In this document: positions 17,212 through 25,850 of the stretch, piece after piece
How the letters are laid out: each line of letters opens with the position of its first letter
Numbering within the stretch: position 1 is the first letter of the stretch
Assembly: GCF_003719305.1 (NCBI RefSeq)
Contig: NZ_RARC01000003.1
Coordinates: forward strand, 186,001-250,000
Direction of reading: 5' to 3'
Length of the DNA: 64,000 nucleotides
Source: Mycolicibacterium stellerae
Lineage (GTDB): Bacteria; Actinomycetota; Actinomycetes; Mycobacteriales; Mycobacteriaceae
Notes under the pieces: model-generated
The model's input: only the letters and a program-made list of their open reading frames with translations
What the model was told of the DNA's origin: nothing
Databases searched by the model: none
Position numbers and translations under genes: made by a program

Positions 17212-18396
17212 CTACGGCAACGTGGCGCCCCACGAAGGATCGGCAAGCACATCGTCATGGCTGGCGTCGAGTTCCTCGCCGGTCCAGCGGATGGAACCCG
17301 GTGTGCGGCTGAAGCGCGGGACAACCGCAGGCATCCGCATTGGACCGTACTGCGGGTCGTCCACCGTTTCGATGGTGCCTCGGGCTGCGTAATGCGCATC
17401 GGCGAAGATGTCGGCGGCATCGAACTCGACGCAGTAGGCCACATCGTTGTCCTCACAGATCAGCTTCAGCTCCTCGGTCGTGTGACCGTTGACCCACTTG
17501 GCGAGCAATTCGTCGAGTTCTGCGCGGTTGGCCACTCGTGCGGAGTTGGTTGCGAACCGGTCATCGGTGGCCAATTCAGGCCCGCCCACCGTCTCCAGCA
17601 GCCGCGCGGCCACGGGCTGCGTGCTGGCCGTTAGTGAGAACCACTTGCCATCGGCGGTCTGCCAGGTGCCGACCGGTGCGACGTAGGTGTTGGACGTCCC
17701 TTCGCGACCGATCACCGTGCCCTCTTGGTCGTAGGTGGCGGACATCAATTCCATCAGGCGAAAGCATGCCTCGTACAGGGCAAGGTCGATCTCCTGGCCG
17801 CGGCCAGATCGTTGCCGCTCGATGTAGGCCGCGAGCACGGCAGCGGTTCCGGTGAGCGCACCGAAGTAGTCGCCGACGGGGATCCCCGGATGAATCGGAG
17901 GCCGGTCGGGGAATCCGTTGATAGAGGAGAACCCGCTGAACGACTGGGCTATGCGGCCGAAGGCGCGGTGACCGCGGTTCGGCCCGGTCTGACCGAAACC
18001 GCTGACCCGCAACATGATCAAGCCCGGATTGTCCGTCTGCAGCGTCGGATAGTCGAATCCCCACCGTTCCATTGTGCCCGGAGTGAAGTTCTCCACGAAG
18101 ACGTCGGCCGACTTCGCTAAATTGCGCAACACCTCTCGGTCGGTCGGGAGGTGCAGGTCCAACGCGATTGATCGCTTGCCCCTGCCATTCACCTTCCACC
18201 ACAGCGGCGCACCGGAATGCGATCCGAGCTTGCGAATGGGGTCGCCGATGCGTGGCTGTTCGACCTTGACGACGTCGGCGCCCCAGTCAGCGAGGTAGGT
18301 GCCGATCATCGGGCCAGCGACAAGCTGACCCACGTCCAATACCTTGAGCCCAACCAGCGGGCCGCGAGCCTCGGGTCTGTGGTCCTGCATCGTCAT
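17212..18396 (-). CDS. CaiB/BaiF family III CoA-transferase
   Basis: 394 residues, full length for the family. N-terminal LKVLDVGQLVAGPMIGTYLADWGADVVKVE and NGRGKRSIALDL are the usual CoA-binding signatures, and Asp176 in GIPVGDYFGAL is the conserved catalytic aspartate that forms a mixed anhydride and then the aspartyl-CoA thioester. It moves CoA from one acyl-CoA to a free acid and so can activate the pathway substrate without ATP. Convergent with the FadE operon. Start ATG 18396 with AGAGGA upstream; ATG 18390 is an alternative. Confidence 0.93.
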   Translation of the reverse strand: MTMQDHRPEARGPLVGLKVLDVGQLVAGPMIGTYLADWGADVVKVEQPRIGDPIRKLGSHSGAPLWWKVNGRGKRSIALDLHLPTDREVLRNLAKSADVFVENFTPGTMERWGFDYPTLQTDNPGLIMLRVSGFGQTGPNRGHRAFGRIAQSFSGFSSINGFPDRPPIHPGIPVGDYFGALTGTAAVLAAYIERQRSGRGQEIDLALYEACFRLMELMSATYDQEGTVIGREGTSNTYVAPVGTWQTADGKWFSLTASTQPVAARLLETVGGPELATDDRFATNSARVANRAELDELLAKWVNGHTTEELKLICEDNDVAYCVEFDAADIFADAHYAARGTIETVDDPQYGPMRMPAVVPRFSRTPGSIRWTGEELDASHDDVLADPSWGATLP

Positions 18397-18647
18397 GCGC
18401 GCGTCCTCTTTCGCCGTGAATGTCTCGCATCACGGCCAGCCGTCGGCTCACCGTCTGCCGAGCAGGCTAGCCGCGGACGACGGTCACCAAAATGGTTGTG
18501 TTGCCACCACGGTGGTATCCCGCTGCGACGCACGCGATCCGGAGGGCCAACAGATGGTGGTACGCCGGCTAATAGCAGCGGTTGAACTCTGCAGTTCGGC
18601 CTCGATGTGGGCAAGCTGACGTTCACTGGCGAATCGAGGAGGAACCG

Positions 18648-19637
18648 ATGCCGTTGAAGACCTTCGCCGACGTGCTCGATCATCCGCGCTATGTCGAGTT
18701 GAGCTTCGCCGCCACCGATCGGTGGATCACACCGCCGTATCTTCGCTCCGCCGCACGCACTGCCGACACACCATTCGACGTCACGGCCATCTTGGCGGGT
18801 GACTCGGTAAAGGGACCGTTGATTCTCTTGTTGGCGGTGGCACCAGGGATCGAGCCGCCCGATGCTCCAGCGCACGGGCATGCCAGCGACAACTTCCGCA
18901 TCTCGTTGTGCGGAACGCTGCCAATGGGTTCGCAACGTTACGGAGCGGGGGAGTTTCGCTTCCAACGGGGGTGGAAGCCGTACGCCAGCGACAACTATGC
19001 CCACGGAACCGACGGCGGGTGGACGATGCTGTGCTTCGCCGACAGAAGGGGCGCGCGTGTTCGTCATGTCGACCCGGACGCTCCGGCACACGGCCCGGCC
19101 GACGCGAATCTTGCCGCCTGGCTCGGTATCGGCGGCGACTTAACGTCCAACGATCCGCATCTCACTGCCGGGGACTCGGCGCTCGCGGTCAACTTCGGTG
19201 TATCGAGGAAGCCGCACCTCAATGGCTCCTACGCGCAGGCTAGTGCGTGGCCTGGCGTCGGCACCGACACTCGTGCGATGGGTGCACTGCTGGGCGACCC
19301 GCAGCGCGGTCCGCTGATGGTGATGTCAAGGACGTCGCCGAATGCTTTGTCGGCCAGCAGATTCACGGTCGACACCGAACTCGTCCATGTAGTTGTGCGC
19401 GGCAGCTGTACGATCGGCGATCAGTCGCGCCGCGCCGGCGATATACGGGTCACCCGCGCTGGCGCGGAGACGGAGTCGGTGGTGGCGGGACCCGACGGAG
19501 TCGACGAACTAATTGTGCTCGGCGACCGCAGCGGCGCGTTGCCGCGGTTCTGCGGTGATGCGCGGGGATGGCCGAGCGCCATCGAGGGTGTCCGCGCACA
19601 CCTAGTGCACGCGCTGCACGGGGGAGCATCGGACTGA
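18648..19637 (+). CDS. Cupin-like hypothetical protein
   Basis: 329 residues, ATG preceded by GAGGAA. The first half has PDAPAHGHASDNFRISL and GAGEFRFQRGWKPYA, the second SRFTVDTELVHVVVRGS and RRAGDIRVTRAGAE. Both fit cupin-type beta barrels, suggesting a two-domain (bicupin-like) protein, but only the first half carries a HGH that could bind metal. Function unknown. It precedes the Ltp/DUF35 pair by 170 bases and may be involved in the same step. Confidence 0.6.
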   Translation: MPLKTFADVLDHPRYVELSFAATDRWITPPYLRSAARTADTPFDVTAILAGDSVKGPLILLLAVAPGIEPPDAPAHGHASDNFRISLCGTLPMGSQRYGAGEFRFQRGWKPYASDNYAHGTDGGWTMLCFADRRGARVRHVDPDAPAHGPADANLAAWLGIGGDLTSNDPHLTAGDSALAVNFGVSRKPHLNGSYAQASAWPGVGTDTRAMGALLGDPQRGPLMVMSRTSPNALSASRFTVDTELVHVVVRGSCTIGDQSRRAGDIRVTRAGAETESVVAGPDGVDELIVLGDRSGALPRFCGDARGWPSAIEGVRAHLVHALHGGASD

Positions 19638-19751
19638 CTCCGCGTGAACTGTCGCAGGCATTTGTGGTCCGCAGTGAGGGTCCGCCCTGAGTGAGCCAAA
19701 GTCGTTGACGGAGCACAAAGCTCGACGCGACACCGTCGGCGCTGATGCCGG

Positions 19752-19761
19752 TACTAGTGCT
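19752..19761 (+). promoter_or_regulatory. YACTAGYRCT motif upstream of the Ltp gene
   Basis: TACTAGTGCT, 45 bases before the GTG start of the lipid-transfer protein at 19806. One of the recurring CTAG-centred sites in this window. Confidence 0.4.
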
Positions 19762-19805
19762 CAGCGCACCACGTTGTAAGCTGCGTCGGCCGATAGATTG
19801 TCGAC

Positions 19806-20969
19806 GTGGATAACCGCTTGCGCGACGCCGCGGCGATCGTCGGCGTCGGGTGTACCGAATACACCAAGCGGTCCGGTGTCTCGACACTCACCCTGGCCAC
19901 GCAGGCCATCGACGATGCCCTCGCCGACGCCGGCCTGGACCCCCGCGACGTCGACGGGGTGGCGTGCCATCGCATCGCCGACTCCGCAGATCCGGCGCTG
20001 GTGGCCCAAACACTGGGCATTCCGGAACTACGGTTCATTCGAGACGTCTTCGGGGGCGGCAGCTCCTGCATCGCACCGCTGAGCGCAGCCGCCACCGCAG
20101 TGGCCACCGGGCAGGCACGTTGCGTCGTCGTCTGGCGGGCACTCAACGCGCGCTCGGGTGCCCGGATGTCGGGTGCAGCGGCGATGACCGGGCTTTCGTC
20201 GGATGTGCAGTACTGGCTGCCGTATCAACACGTGTCCGCACCTCAGCAGTACGCCATGTTCACCCGCGCCTACATGCACGCCTACGGCGTCACCGCCGAA
20301 GATCTTGGACGCGTGGCAATCATTCAGCGCGACCACGCCGCACTCAATCCAAGAGCGATGATGCGTCAACCGATCACGATGGACGACTACCTCGGATCAC
20401 GCTGGATCGCCGAGCCGTTACGGCTCTTCGACTGCTGCCTGGAATCGGATGCTGCTGTGGCTTTGGTGGTGACCTCAACACAGCGCAGTCGCGACCTGCG
20501 CCGCACGCCTGTCACGATTTGCGCGACCGCCTCGGGCGGCGGAAACCAGTTGGCGTCCAACCATCATCGTGAATTGACGGCCTCCGGTGCCGCACGGATG
20601 GCGCCGCGGCTGTACGAGGCAGCCGGAATAGGCCCCGCCGACATCGACGTCGCAGAATTCTATGACGCGTTCTCGCCGCTGGTGCCGCTGCAATTGGAGG
20701 CATACGGATTCTGCGCGCCGGGTGGGGCGGCATCGATGATCGCCGAGGGCGCCACGCGGATCGGCGGTCGCCTACCTGTCAACACCCACGGCGGCCACCT
20801 GTCCGAAGGCTACGTCCACGGGCTCAACCACGTCGTCGAAGCTGTGCGGCAGCTTCGCCATGAATGCGGTGCACGTCAGGTTGCCGGCGCGCAGGTGGCC
20901 CTGTCGACCGCCCAGCCTGGAATCAACAGCGGCCTGACCGGTGCCGTAATCCTGAAGCGGGGAGTCTGA
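19806..20969 (+). CDS. Thiolase-fold lipid-transfer protein, probable retro-aldolase subunit (Ltp2-like)
   Basis: 387 residues from GTG 19806; no clear ribosome site. SCPx-type thiolase fold: AAIVGVGCTEYTK at the N-terminus, VFGGGSSCIAPLSAAATAV where thiolases carry their nucleophile, AEFYDAFSPLVPLQLEAYGFC in the second half, and NTHGGHLSEGYVHGLNHVVEAVRQL. Such proteins, paired with a DUF35 protein, catalyse the retro-aldol cleavage that removes propionyl-CoA or acetyl-CoA from a steroid side chain in actinobacteria (Ltp2 with ChsH2). The DUF35 partner follows five bases later, which supports this reading. The actual substrate is unknown. Confidence 0.85.
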   Translation: MDNRLRDAAAIVGVGCTEYTKRSGVSTLTLATQAIDDALADAGLDPRDVDGVACHRIADSADPALVAQTLGIPELRFIRDVFGGGSSCIAPLSAAATAVATGQARCVVVWRALNARSGARMSGAAAMTGLSSDVQYWLPYQHVSAPQQYAMFTRAYMHAYGVTAEDLGRVAIIQRDHAALNPRAMMRQPITMDDYLGSRWIAEPLRLFDCCLESDAAVALVVTSTQRSRDLRRTPVTICATASGGGNQLASNHHRELTASGAARMAPRLYEAAGIGPADIDVAEFYDAFSPLVPLQLEAYGFCAPGGAASMIAEGATRIGGRLPVNTHGGHLSEGYVHGLNHVVEAVRQLRHECGARQVAGAQVALSTAQPGINSGLTGAVILKRGV

Positions 20970-20974
20970 TCGCC

Positions 20975-21382
20975 ATGAACCATCCGTTAGCCGATGCCGA
21001 CTCAGCGCCGTGGTGGGACGCACTGGAGCGAGGCCAACTGCTGATCCAGTGCTGCACCGGGTGCCAACGACTCCGTTGGCCCGCCCGCGCGATCTGTAAT
21101 GATTGCGGCTCGTTCGAGTGGCGTTGGATCCCGGCCACTGGGCGGGGCACCATCGCGTCGTGGACGGTGACTCATCGGTCGGCGCCGGCCGATGCCACAC
21201 CGACCGTGGTGGTGATGGTTCGCCTCGACGACCAAGATGACATTTTCATGCCCGGCTTCGTCGACGGACCGGACGACGGCAGCGGACTCAGCATCGGCCT
21301 GCCGGTCAATGTCGGTTTCGACGAGGTCGCGGTCGGATCGGACGGTTGGCGGTTGTCGGTGCTGCGATGGCGTCGCCTCTGA
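20975..21382 (+). CDS. DUF35 zinc-ribbon/OB-fold protein, partner of the Ltp
   Basis: 135 residues from ATG 20975. N-terminal zinc ribbon CxxC...CxxC (Cys27, Cys30, Cys41, Cys44) followed by an OB-fold (residues 50-133: GRGTIASWTV, VVVMVRLDD, VGFDEVAVG). It is the stand-alone DUF35 type, without the hot-dog hydratase domain found fused or adjacent in ChsH1-ChsH2. It would stabilise and complete the active site of the thiolase-fold Ltp just upstream. Confidence 0.9.
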   Translation: MNHPLADADSAPWWDALERGQLLIQCCTGCQRLRWPARAICNDCGSFEWRWIPATGRGTIASWTVTHRSAPADATPTVVVMVRLDDQDDIFMPGFVDGPDDGSGLSIGLPVNVGFDEVAVGSDGWRLSVLRWRRL

Positions 21383-21394
21383 CCAGGCCAGTCC

Positions 21395-22330
21395 TCAGGC
21401 CGCCAGCAGTGCCTCCATGCGGCTTCGCGACTCGTCATCGGCAAGCATGTGAACCATCAACAGCAGATTCGGATGGTCGAGAGGACGCAACTGCACGAGC
21501 CGGGCATTCACTCGACCGGCGACGGGATGGTCAATGGTTTCAATGTGATCGGCAAAGCCCTCCACCTCGTGTCGCTCCCAAATGTCGCGGAAGAACTCGC
21601 TTTCGGTGGTGAGCGCGTCGACGATATTGGCGAAGTGTGCGTCACCCGGATACTTCGCGGCCTCAGCGCGGAACCGGCCGGCAGCATGCCGCGTCTCGAC
21701 CTCCCAACCGACCAGGCGCTCCCGCATCTCCGGACACATCACCTGAATCCACAGGCCGTTACGGTGTTCGGGCGCCAACGTCGACGGGTCGACGAAAAGC
21801 CGCGCATAGGAGCGGTTCCATGTCAACAGGTCGGTCGCGGGCAGCATGAGATGCGCCGGATTCGGCAGCAGGCCGTCGACGAGTGCGATGAGACTATCGC
21901 CGACCTGTCGCCGGTCCAGATACACCGTGCGCGGCGTAACCCCGGCGAGGCGCCGCAAATAGCTGTGCCCGTTGTCATCGAGTCGCAGTGCGCGGGCGAG
22001 GGCTTCGATGACCTGCGGTGTCGTATGGATGTCTCTGCCCTGTTCGAGCCACGTATACCAAGTGACGCTCACCGCGGCGGTGTCGGCCACCTCGTGGCGG
22101 CGCAACCCCTTGACTCGTCGTCTGCCGCGGCGCGGAATTCCAATGTCTTCCGGCTGCAGCGCCTCGCGGCGGGCGCGCAAGAACGCCGCGAGCGCCTCGC
22201 GGCGGGCCTGATCTTCGGATGCCGTTGTGCGACTGCGTTCGCTTATGGCAGGGAGGTCGGGCAAATCCTGGTCGTCATCTGTGATGACCGATGACATCTC
22301 ACAGGGCAGGGTCAATGTGGCGTTGTGCAC
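21395..22330 (-). CDS. XRE-family regulator with MmyB-like ligand domain
   Basis: 311 residues from GTG 22330, chosen for its AGGAG ribosome site; ATG 22297 is an alternative, and the frame further upstream is not needed. Residues about 50-120 hold an XRE helix-turn-helix (FLRARREALQPEDIG, RRRVKGLRRHEVAD, VSVTWYTWLEQGRDI), and the rest is the MmyB-type PAS-like domain (LLTWNRSYARLF, RNGLWIQVM, FRDIWERHEVEGF) that in relatives binds fatty acids. It probably represses oxidative metabolism genes. A paralogue lies at 33847. Confidence 0.88.
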   Translation of the reverse strand: MHNATLTLPCEMSSVITDDDQDLPDLPAISERSRTTASEDQARREALAAFLRARREALQPEDIGIPRRGRRRVKGLRRHEVADTAAVSVTWYTWLEQGRDIHTTPQVIEALARALRLDDNGHSYLRRLAGVTPRTVYLDRRQVGDSLIALVDGLLPNPAHLMLPATDLLTWNRSYARLFVDPSTLAPEHRNGLWIQVMCPEMRERLVGWEVETRHAAGRFRAEAAKYPGDAHFANIVDALTTESEFFRDIWERHEVEGFADHIETIDHPVAGRVNARLVQLRPLDHPNLLLMVHMLADDESRSRMEALLAA

Positions 22331-22580
22331 GTGATCATCTCCTCGCGCGGTTGGGCTCGCCGAATGGGCTACGACGGTGCGCTGGTTGCAAACGGACGAC
22401 GGTGGCGACCCACGCGCGCGGTGTGAAGAGATGGATGCCGGACCGGCGGGGATGCCCGGATTGACCCTCTTGAAGGGTGCAGTTCGTACTAGCAGTGCGG
22501 CCCCTGCAGGCGCGAGACCCCAGCGCCGGTGCACTTGCGCTGCAGGTTTGCAATCGAACGTCGTCGTTCACGTCCCTGAG

Positions 22581-22605
22581 ACTACACTACACCGACTAGT
22601 GTAGT
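22581..22605. promoter_or_regulatory. TetR operator candidate
   Basis: Perfect nine-base inverted repeat ACTACACTA / TAGTGTAGT with a seven-base spacer, ending 27 bases before the TetR start. Size and symmetry are typical for a TetR dimer and it probably mediates autoregulation; it also faces the divergent XRE gene. Confidence 0.65.
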
Positions 22606-22631
22606 TTGAAATCGCCCGCATTTCGGAGAAG

Positions 22632-23261
22632 ATGCGTGGCATGGCCACCGCCGAAACCGCAACGCGTCGCCGAGGACGCTCTGAGAAGAAGCGCCTCGCG
22701 ATCTTGGACGCCGCTCAGGAACTCTTCGCCGCTGGGGGGTTCGACCTCACCAGCGTGGACGCGATCGCCGCGCGCGCCGACGTGTCGAAGAGGACGGTTT
22801 ATGACCACTTTGGCGATAAGGAGACCATTCACACGACCGTGGTCGAGCGAGTCGCCGAGAAGCTGCTGGGAACGGTGACGTCCGCACTGGACGACGAACT
22901 GCCCTCGGGCTGCGATCTTCGGTCGGGCCTGCTCGGGTTCGTACGCCGTGTCGCCACAGAGGCATTCCCATCGTCGGATTACGTCGAGTTTCGCAACCTG
23001 GTCAACCTCGGCACGGCCCGGCGCAGGGTCCCCGGATCGACGCGCAACAAACCCAAGGAACTCTTCACCGAGCGGATCGAGCGGTTCGCCGCCGAGGGCG
23101 CGATCCGCACTGACGACCCTCGCCGGGCAGCGGAGCACTTCATCGCACTGACGATCCTGCTAGCCCAGGACACCGTCGACACCACCACCACTTCGGCGTG
23201 GGAAGCCATTGACTCGATCCTCGTCGATGGAGTAGACGCGTTCATGCGCGCCTACACCTGA
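22632..23261 (+). CDS. TetR-family transcriptional repressor
   Basis: 209 residues from ATG 22632 (GGAGAAG just upstream; ATG 22641 also possible). N-terminal TetR HTH: RLAILDAAQELFAAGGFDLTSVDAIAARADVSKRTVYDHFGDKE (residues about 21-64, read in two overlapping parts). The C-terminal domain (about 80-205) is a generic ligand pocket of the AcrR C-terminal type. It directly follows a perfect inverted repeat at 22581 and is convergent with the ferredoxin-SDR-thiolase unit. Confidence 0.92.
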   Translation: MRGMATAETATRRRGRSEKKRLAILDAAQELFAAGGFDLTSVDAIAARADVSKRTVYDHFGDKETIHTTVVERVAEKLLGTVTSALDDELPSGCDLRSGLLGFVRRVATEAFPSSDYVEFRNLVNLGTARRRVPGSTRNKPKELFTERIERFAAEGAIRTDDPRRAAEHFIALTILLAQDTVDTTTTSAWEAIDSILVDGVDAFMRAYT

Positions 23262-23277
23262 ATATCGGATGCTGCGC

Positions 23278-23469
23278 TCACTCGTCGATGCTGATCGCCC
23301 GCTTCGGGCAGGCATTGACGGCGTCTTCCAAGTTGGCGCGCTGGCTCTCGGGAGGGTTGTCGTTCAGCACATACAGCAATTCGTCCTCCCGCACCTCGAA
23401 CAGCTCCGGAGCGGCGAAGCAGCACAAGGCATTCGACTCACACAGTTCAAAGTTCACCGAGATCTTCAT
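23278..23469 (-). CDS. P450-type ferredoxin
   Basis: 63 residues, the usual size for mycobacterial P450 ferredoxins. Cluster ligands are Cys10, Cys16 and Cys54-Pro; the position where a fourth Cys would stand in a 4Fe-4S protein is Asn13 (CESNALC), indicating a 3Fe-4S or atypical cluster. It carries electrons from a reductase to a P450. Neither P450 (6604, 43320) is adjacent; instead it is the last gene after a thiolase and an SDR on the minus strand. Start ATG 23469. Confidence 0.92.
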   Translation of the reverse strand: MKISVNFELCESNALCCFAAPELFEVREDELLYVLNDNPPESQRANLEDAVNACPKRAISIDE

Positions 23470-23573
23470 GCCGCAATCGTGTCTTGCGCGTGTACGTTCT
23501 GCGAGACCGAACCGATGAGAGCACCAGTGCCACCACCCACGTGAAGCACATGGCAGGCGAGGTTACTGGACCG

Positions 23574-24374
23574 TCACAGCGCGAGCGAAAAGCCGCCATT
23601 GACGGCCAACGTCTGGCCCGTAATCCATCCGGCCGACTCTGAACATAGGAATAGCACGGCCGCCGCGGCGTCGGTTGGTTCGCCGAACCGGCGCACGATG
23701 TACTGAGCCAGCACCTTGACGCCGACCTCCTCGTCGGCCAATTCCTCGGCGGTAGCAGGAGTTCTGGTCGCCCCCAACGACACGCAGTTGGCCGTGATGC
23801 CAAACCGTCCGCCGAGGCGCGCGACAGCACGCGTAAATCCGGCTGCTCCGGCTTTCGCGCCGGAGTAGACCTCCATGCCGTGGGTCGCCCCGACGCGACC
23901 TGCGTCCGACACAATGGTGACAATGCGCCCATAGCCCGCAGGTGCCATCTGTTCCAGGGCACCCCGCGTACAGTTGACCACGCCCAGGAAGTTGACCCGC
24001 AGCAGTGATTCCCACTCGGTGGTTTCCTGCTGGAGGAATGGACGAATACCGCCGGTGTTGGTCGGGCTTGTCCGGATGCCGGCATTGTTGACCAGCACCC
24101 CGAGCGGGCCGAAGCGTTGCGCGGTGTGCGCGAACATTTCAGCAACCGCCTCGGGGTCACCGACATCGGCTTGTATCGCAAGGGTATCGGCGCCAAGCAT
24201 GCGTACTTGATCGGCCACCTGATTGGCGCGATCAGCGTCGGAGTCGTTGACGATCACCACACGGGCGCCGTGCTCGGCGAGGGTCAGCGCAATCTGTTGT
24301 CCGACGCCCCGCCCGGCGCCAGTCACCAATGCAACCTTGGCGGCGACGCCAGTTCCAACCAAGCTAACGGCCAT
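23574..24374 (-). CDS. Short-chain dehydrogenase/reductase
   Basis: 266 residues with TGAGRGVG (residues 18-25), NNAG (96-99) and catalytic Ser156, Tyr170, Lys174 (VSDAGRVG, then YSGAK); the C-terminus WITGQTLAVNGGFSLAL is typical of FabG-like enzymes. It begins nine bases after the thiolase stop and probably oxidises a 3-hydroxyacyl-CoA or a related alcohol in the same pathway. Confidence 0.9.
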   Translation of the reverse strand: MAVSLVGTGVAAKVALVTGAGRGVGQQIALTLAEHGARVVIVNDSDADRANQVADQVRMLGADTLAIQADVGDPEAVAEMFAHTAQRFGPLGVLVNNAGIRTSPTNTGGIRPFLQQETTEWESLLRVNFLGVVNCTRGALEQMAPAGYGRIVTIVSDAGRVGATHGMEVYSGAKAGAAGFTRAVARLGGRFGITANCVSLGATRTPATAEELADEEVGVKVLAQYIVRRFGEPTDAAAAVLFLCSESAGWITGQTLAVNGGFSLAL

Positions 24375-24383
24375 CCTCGTCGA

Positions 24384-25550
24384 TCAGAGCAGTTCGACGA
24401 GGGTCGCATTGGCAGTGCCGCCGCCCTCGCACATTGTCTGTAACCCGTACCGAATTCCTTTGTCGCGCATGTAATGCAACATTCGAGTCATCAGTACAGT
24501 GCCCGATGCCCCCAGCGGATGGCCGACTGCGATGGCCCCACCTAGCGGATTGAGCGCTTTGTCGCTGACTCCAAACGTCGCCTGCCACGCCAGTGGTACC
24601 GGCGCGAACGCCTCGTTGACTTCGAAGACGCCGATGTCGGTGATAGCGAATCCCGTTTTCCCAAGCAGCTTTTCAGTGGCTGGAATGGGGCCGGTCAACA
24701 TCTGTACCGGATCGGAGCCCGCCACCGCGCCTGCCACGTAACGAGCGATCGGGACGACGCCGAGCTCGCGAGCCTTTTCGGGAGTGGTGATCAGCGTGGC
24801 TGAGGCGCCGTCGGAAATCTGCGAAGCATTGCCGGCATGGATCACCCCGTCCTCTTGAAACGACGGCTTGAGCGCGGCGAGGGTGTCGACCGTCGTGCCG
24901 CGCCGCACCCCTTCGTCGGCGACGAAGCCGGGCTTATCCGGGACATCAATCAGCTGTCCGGCGAAGGTACCGTCGTCAATCGCGGCACCGGCAAGTTCAT
25001 GGGAACGCGCTGAAAACTCGTCAAGTTGGCTGCGGCTCAAACCCCATGCGCACGCGATCATCTCGGCACCGATGCCCTGATTGAAGTCCTCATTCGGGAA
25101 CCGTCCCGACGTGAGGTCCGATGAATACCGGCTGCGAACCATCGGCCCGAACGGGCGGCCGAGTTCACGACCCGCCCCTAACGGCACTCGGCTCATCGAT
25201 TCCACACCCCCGGCGATGACGACGTCGTAGTGTCCACTACGCACTAGCCCTGCGGCGAAGTCGAAGGCGGACTGGCTTGAGCCGCACGCGCGATTGACGG
25301 TTAACGCTGGAATACTGTCCGGCCACCCAGCAGCCAGCACGGAGTAGCGCCCGATCTGGGCGGCCTGGTCTCCAACCTGATTGACACATCCCCAGATGAC
25401 ATCGTCGATTACCGCGGGGTCAATCCCGGTGCGCCGCTGCAGAGCACGAAGCACGTGAGCGGAAAGGTCGACGGGATGGACGTCGGCCAGCGACCCGTTG
25501 CGCTTCCCGATGGGGGTGCGCAGGGCATCGATGATGACGGCGTCGGGCAT
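24384..25550 (-). CDS. Acetyl-CoA acyltransferase (thiolase)
   Basis: 388 residues; ATG preceded by GGAGGACCT. All thiolase residues are present: nucleophile Cys89 (NRACGSSQSA), NEAFA, GGAIAVGHPLGASG with the catalytic His, and a C-terminal CEGGGTANA with the second Cys. It performs CoA-dependent cleavage of 3-ketoacyl-CoA, the last beta-oxidation step. First gene of the minus-strand unit thiolase-SDR-ferredoxin, divergent from the hydratase at 25851 with a palindromic site between. Confidence 0.95.
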   Translation of the reverse strand: MPDAVIIDALRTPIGKRNGSLADVHPVDLSAHVLRALQRRTGIDPAVIDDVIWGCVNQVGDQAAQIGRYSVLAAGWPDSIPALTVNRACGSSQSAFDFAAGLVRSGHYDVVIAGGVESMSRVPLGAGRELGRPFGPMVRSRYSSDLTSGRFPNEDFNQGIGAEMIACAWGLSRSQLDEFSARSHELAGAAIDDGTFAGQLIDVPDKPGFVADEGVRRGTTVDTLAALKPSFQEDGVIHAGNASQISDGASATLITTPEKARELGVVPIARYVAGAVAGSDPVQMLTGPIPATEKLLGKTGFAITDIGVFEVNEAFAPVPLAWQATFGVSDKALNPLGGAIAVGHPLGASGTVLMTRMLHYMRDKGIRYGLQTMCEGGGTANATLVELL

Positions 25551-25763
25551 AGGTCCTCCAAATCAGTGAAGCGTAAGTCGTACGGGCGGGCTGAGCTTCG
25601 AAGGCCTAGGGACAAAATCCAACCACCCCGAAATGCGATGCAGGCGAATGCTCCAGGCAGCACAGCGTTACGGCATAGCGGGCCCGCGCCTGGCGATGTT
25701 ACGCCTGCAGAGCAACGCCAGCCTGGTGGCATGGGTACCCCCTGGCGCTTGTCCGATCCGCAG

Positions 25764-25778
25764 AGTGGCAGTGCCACT
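25764..25778. promoter_or_regulatory. 15-base palindrome between divergent thiolase and hydratase
   Basis: AGTGGCA-G-TGCCACT, seven-base perfect arms around one base, in the 300-base region between the thiolase and hydratase starts. It is a good candidate for an operator controlling both directions. The rest of 25551-25850 shows no gene. Confidence 0.45.
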
Positions 25779-25850
25779 AATGGCATGGGCTGAATCTGTT
25801 CCACACGGTCGATGAGCGCGGATACTCGACGCGAATGAGAAGGAGGGCGC

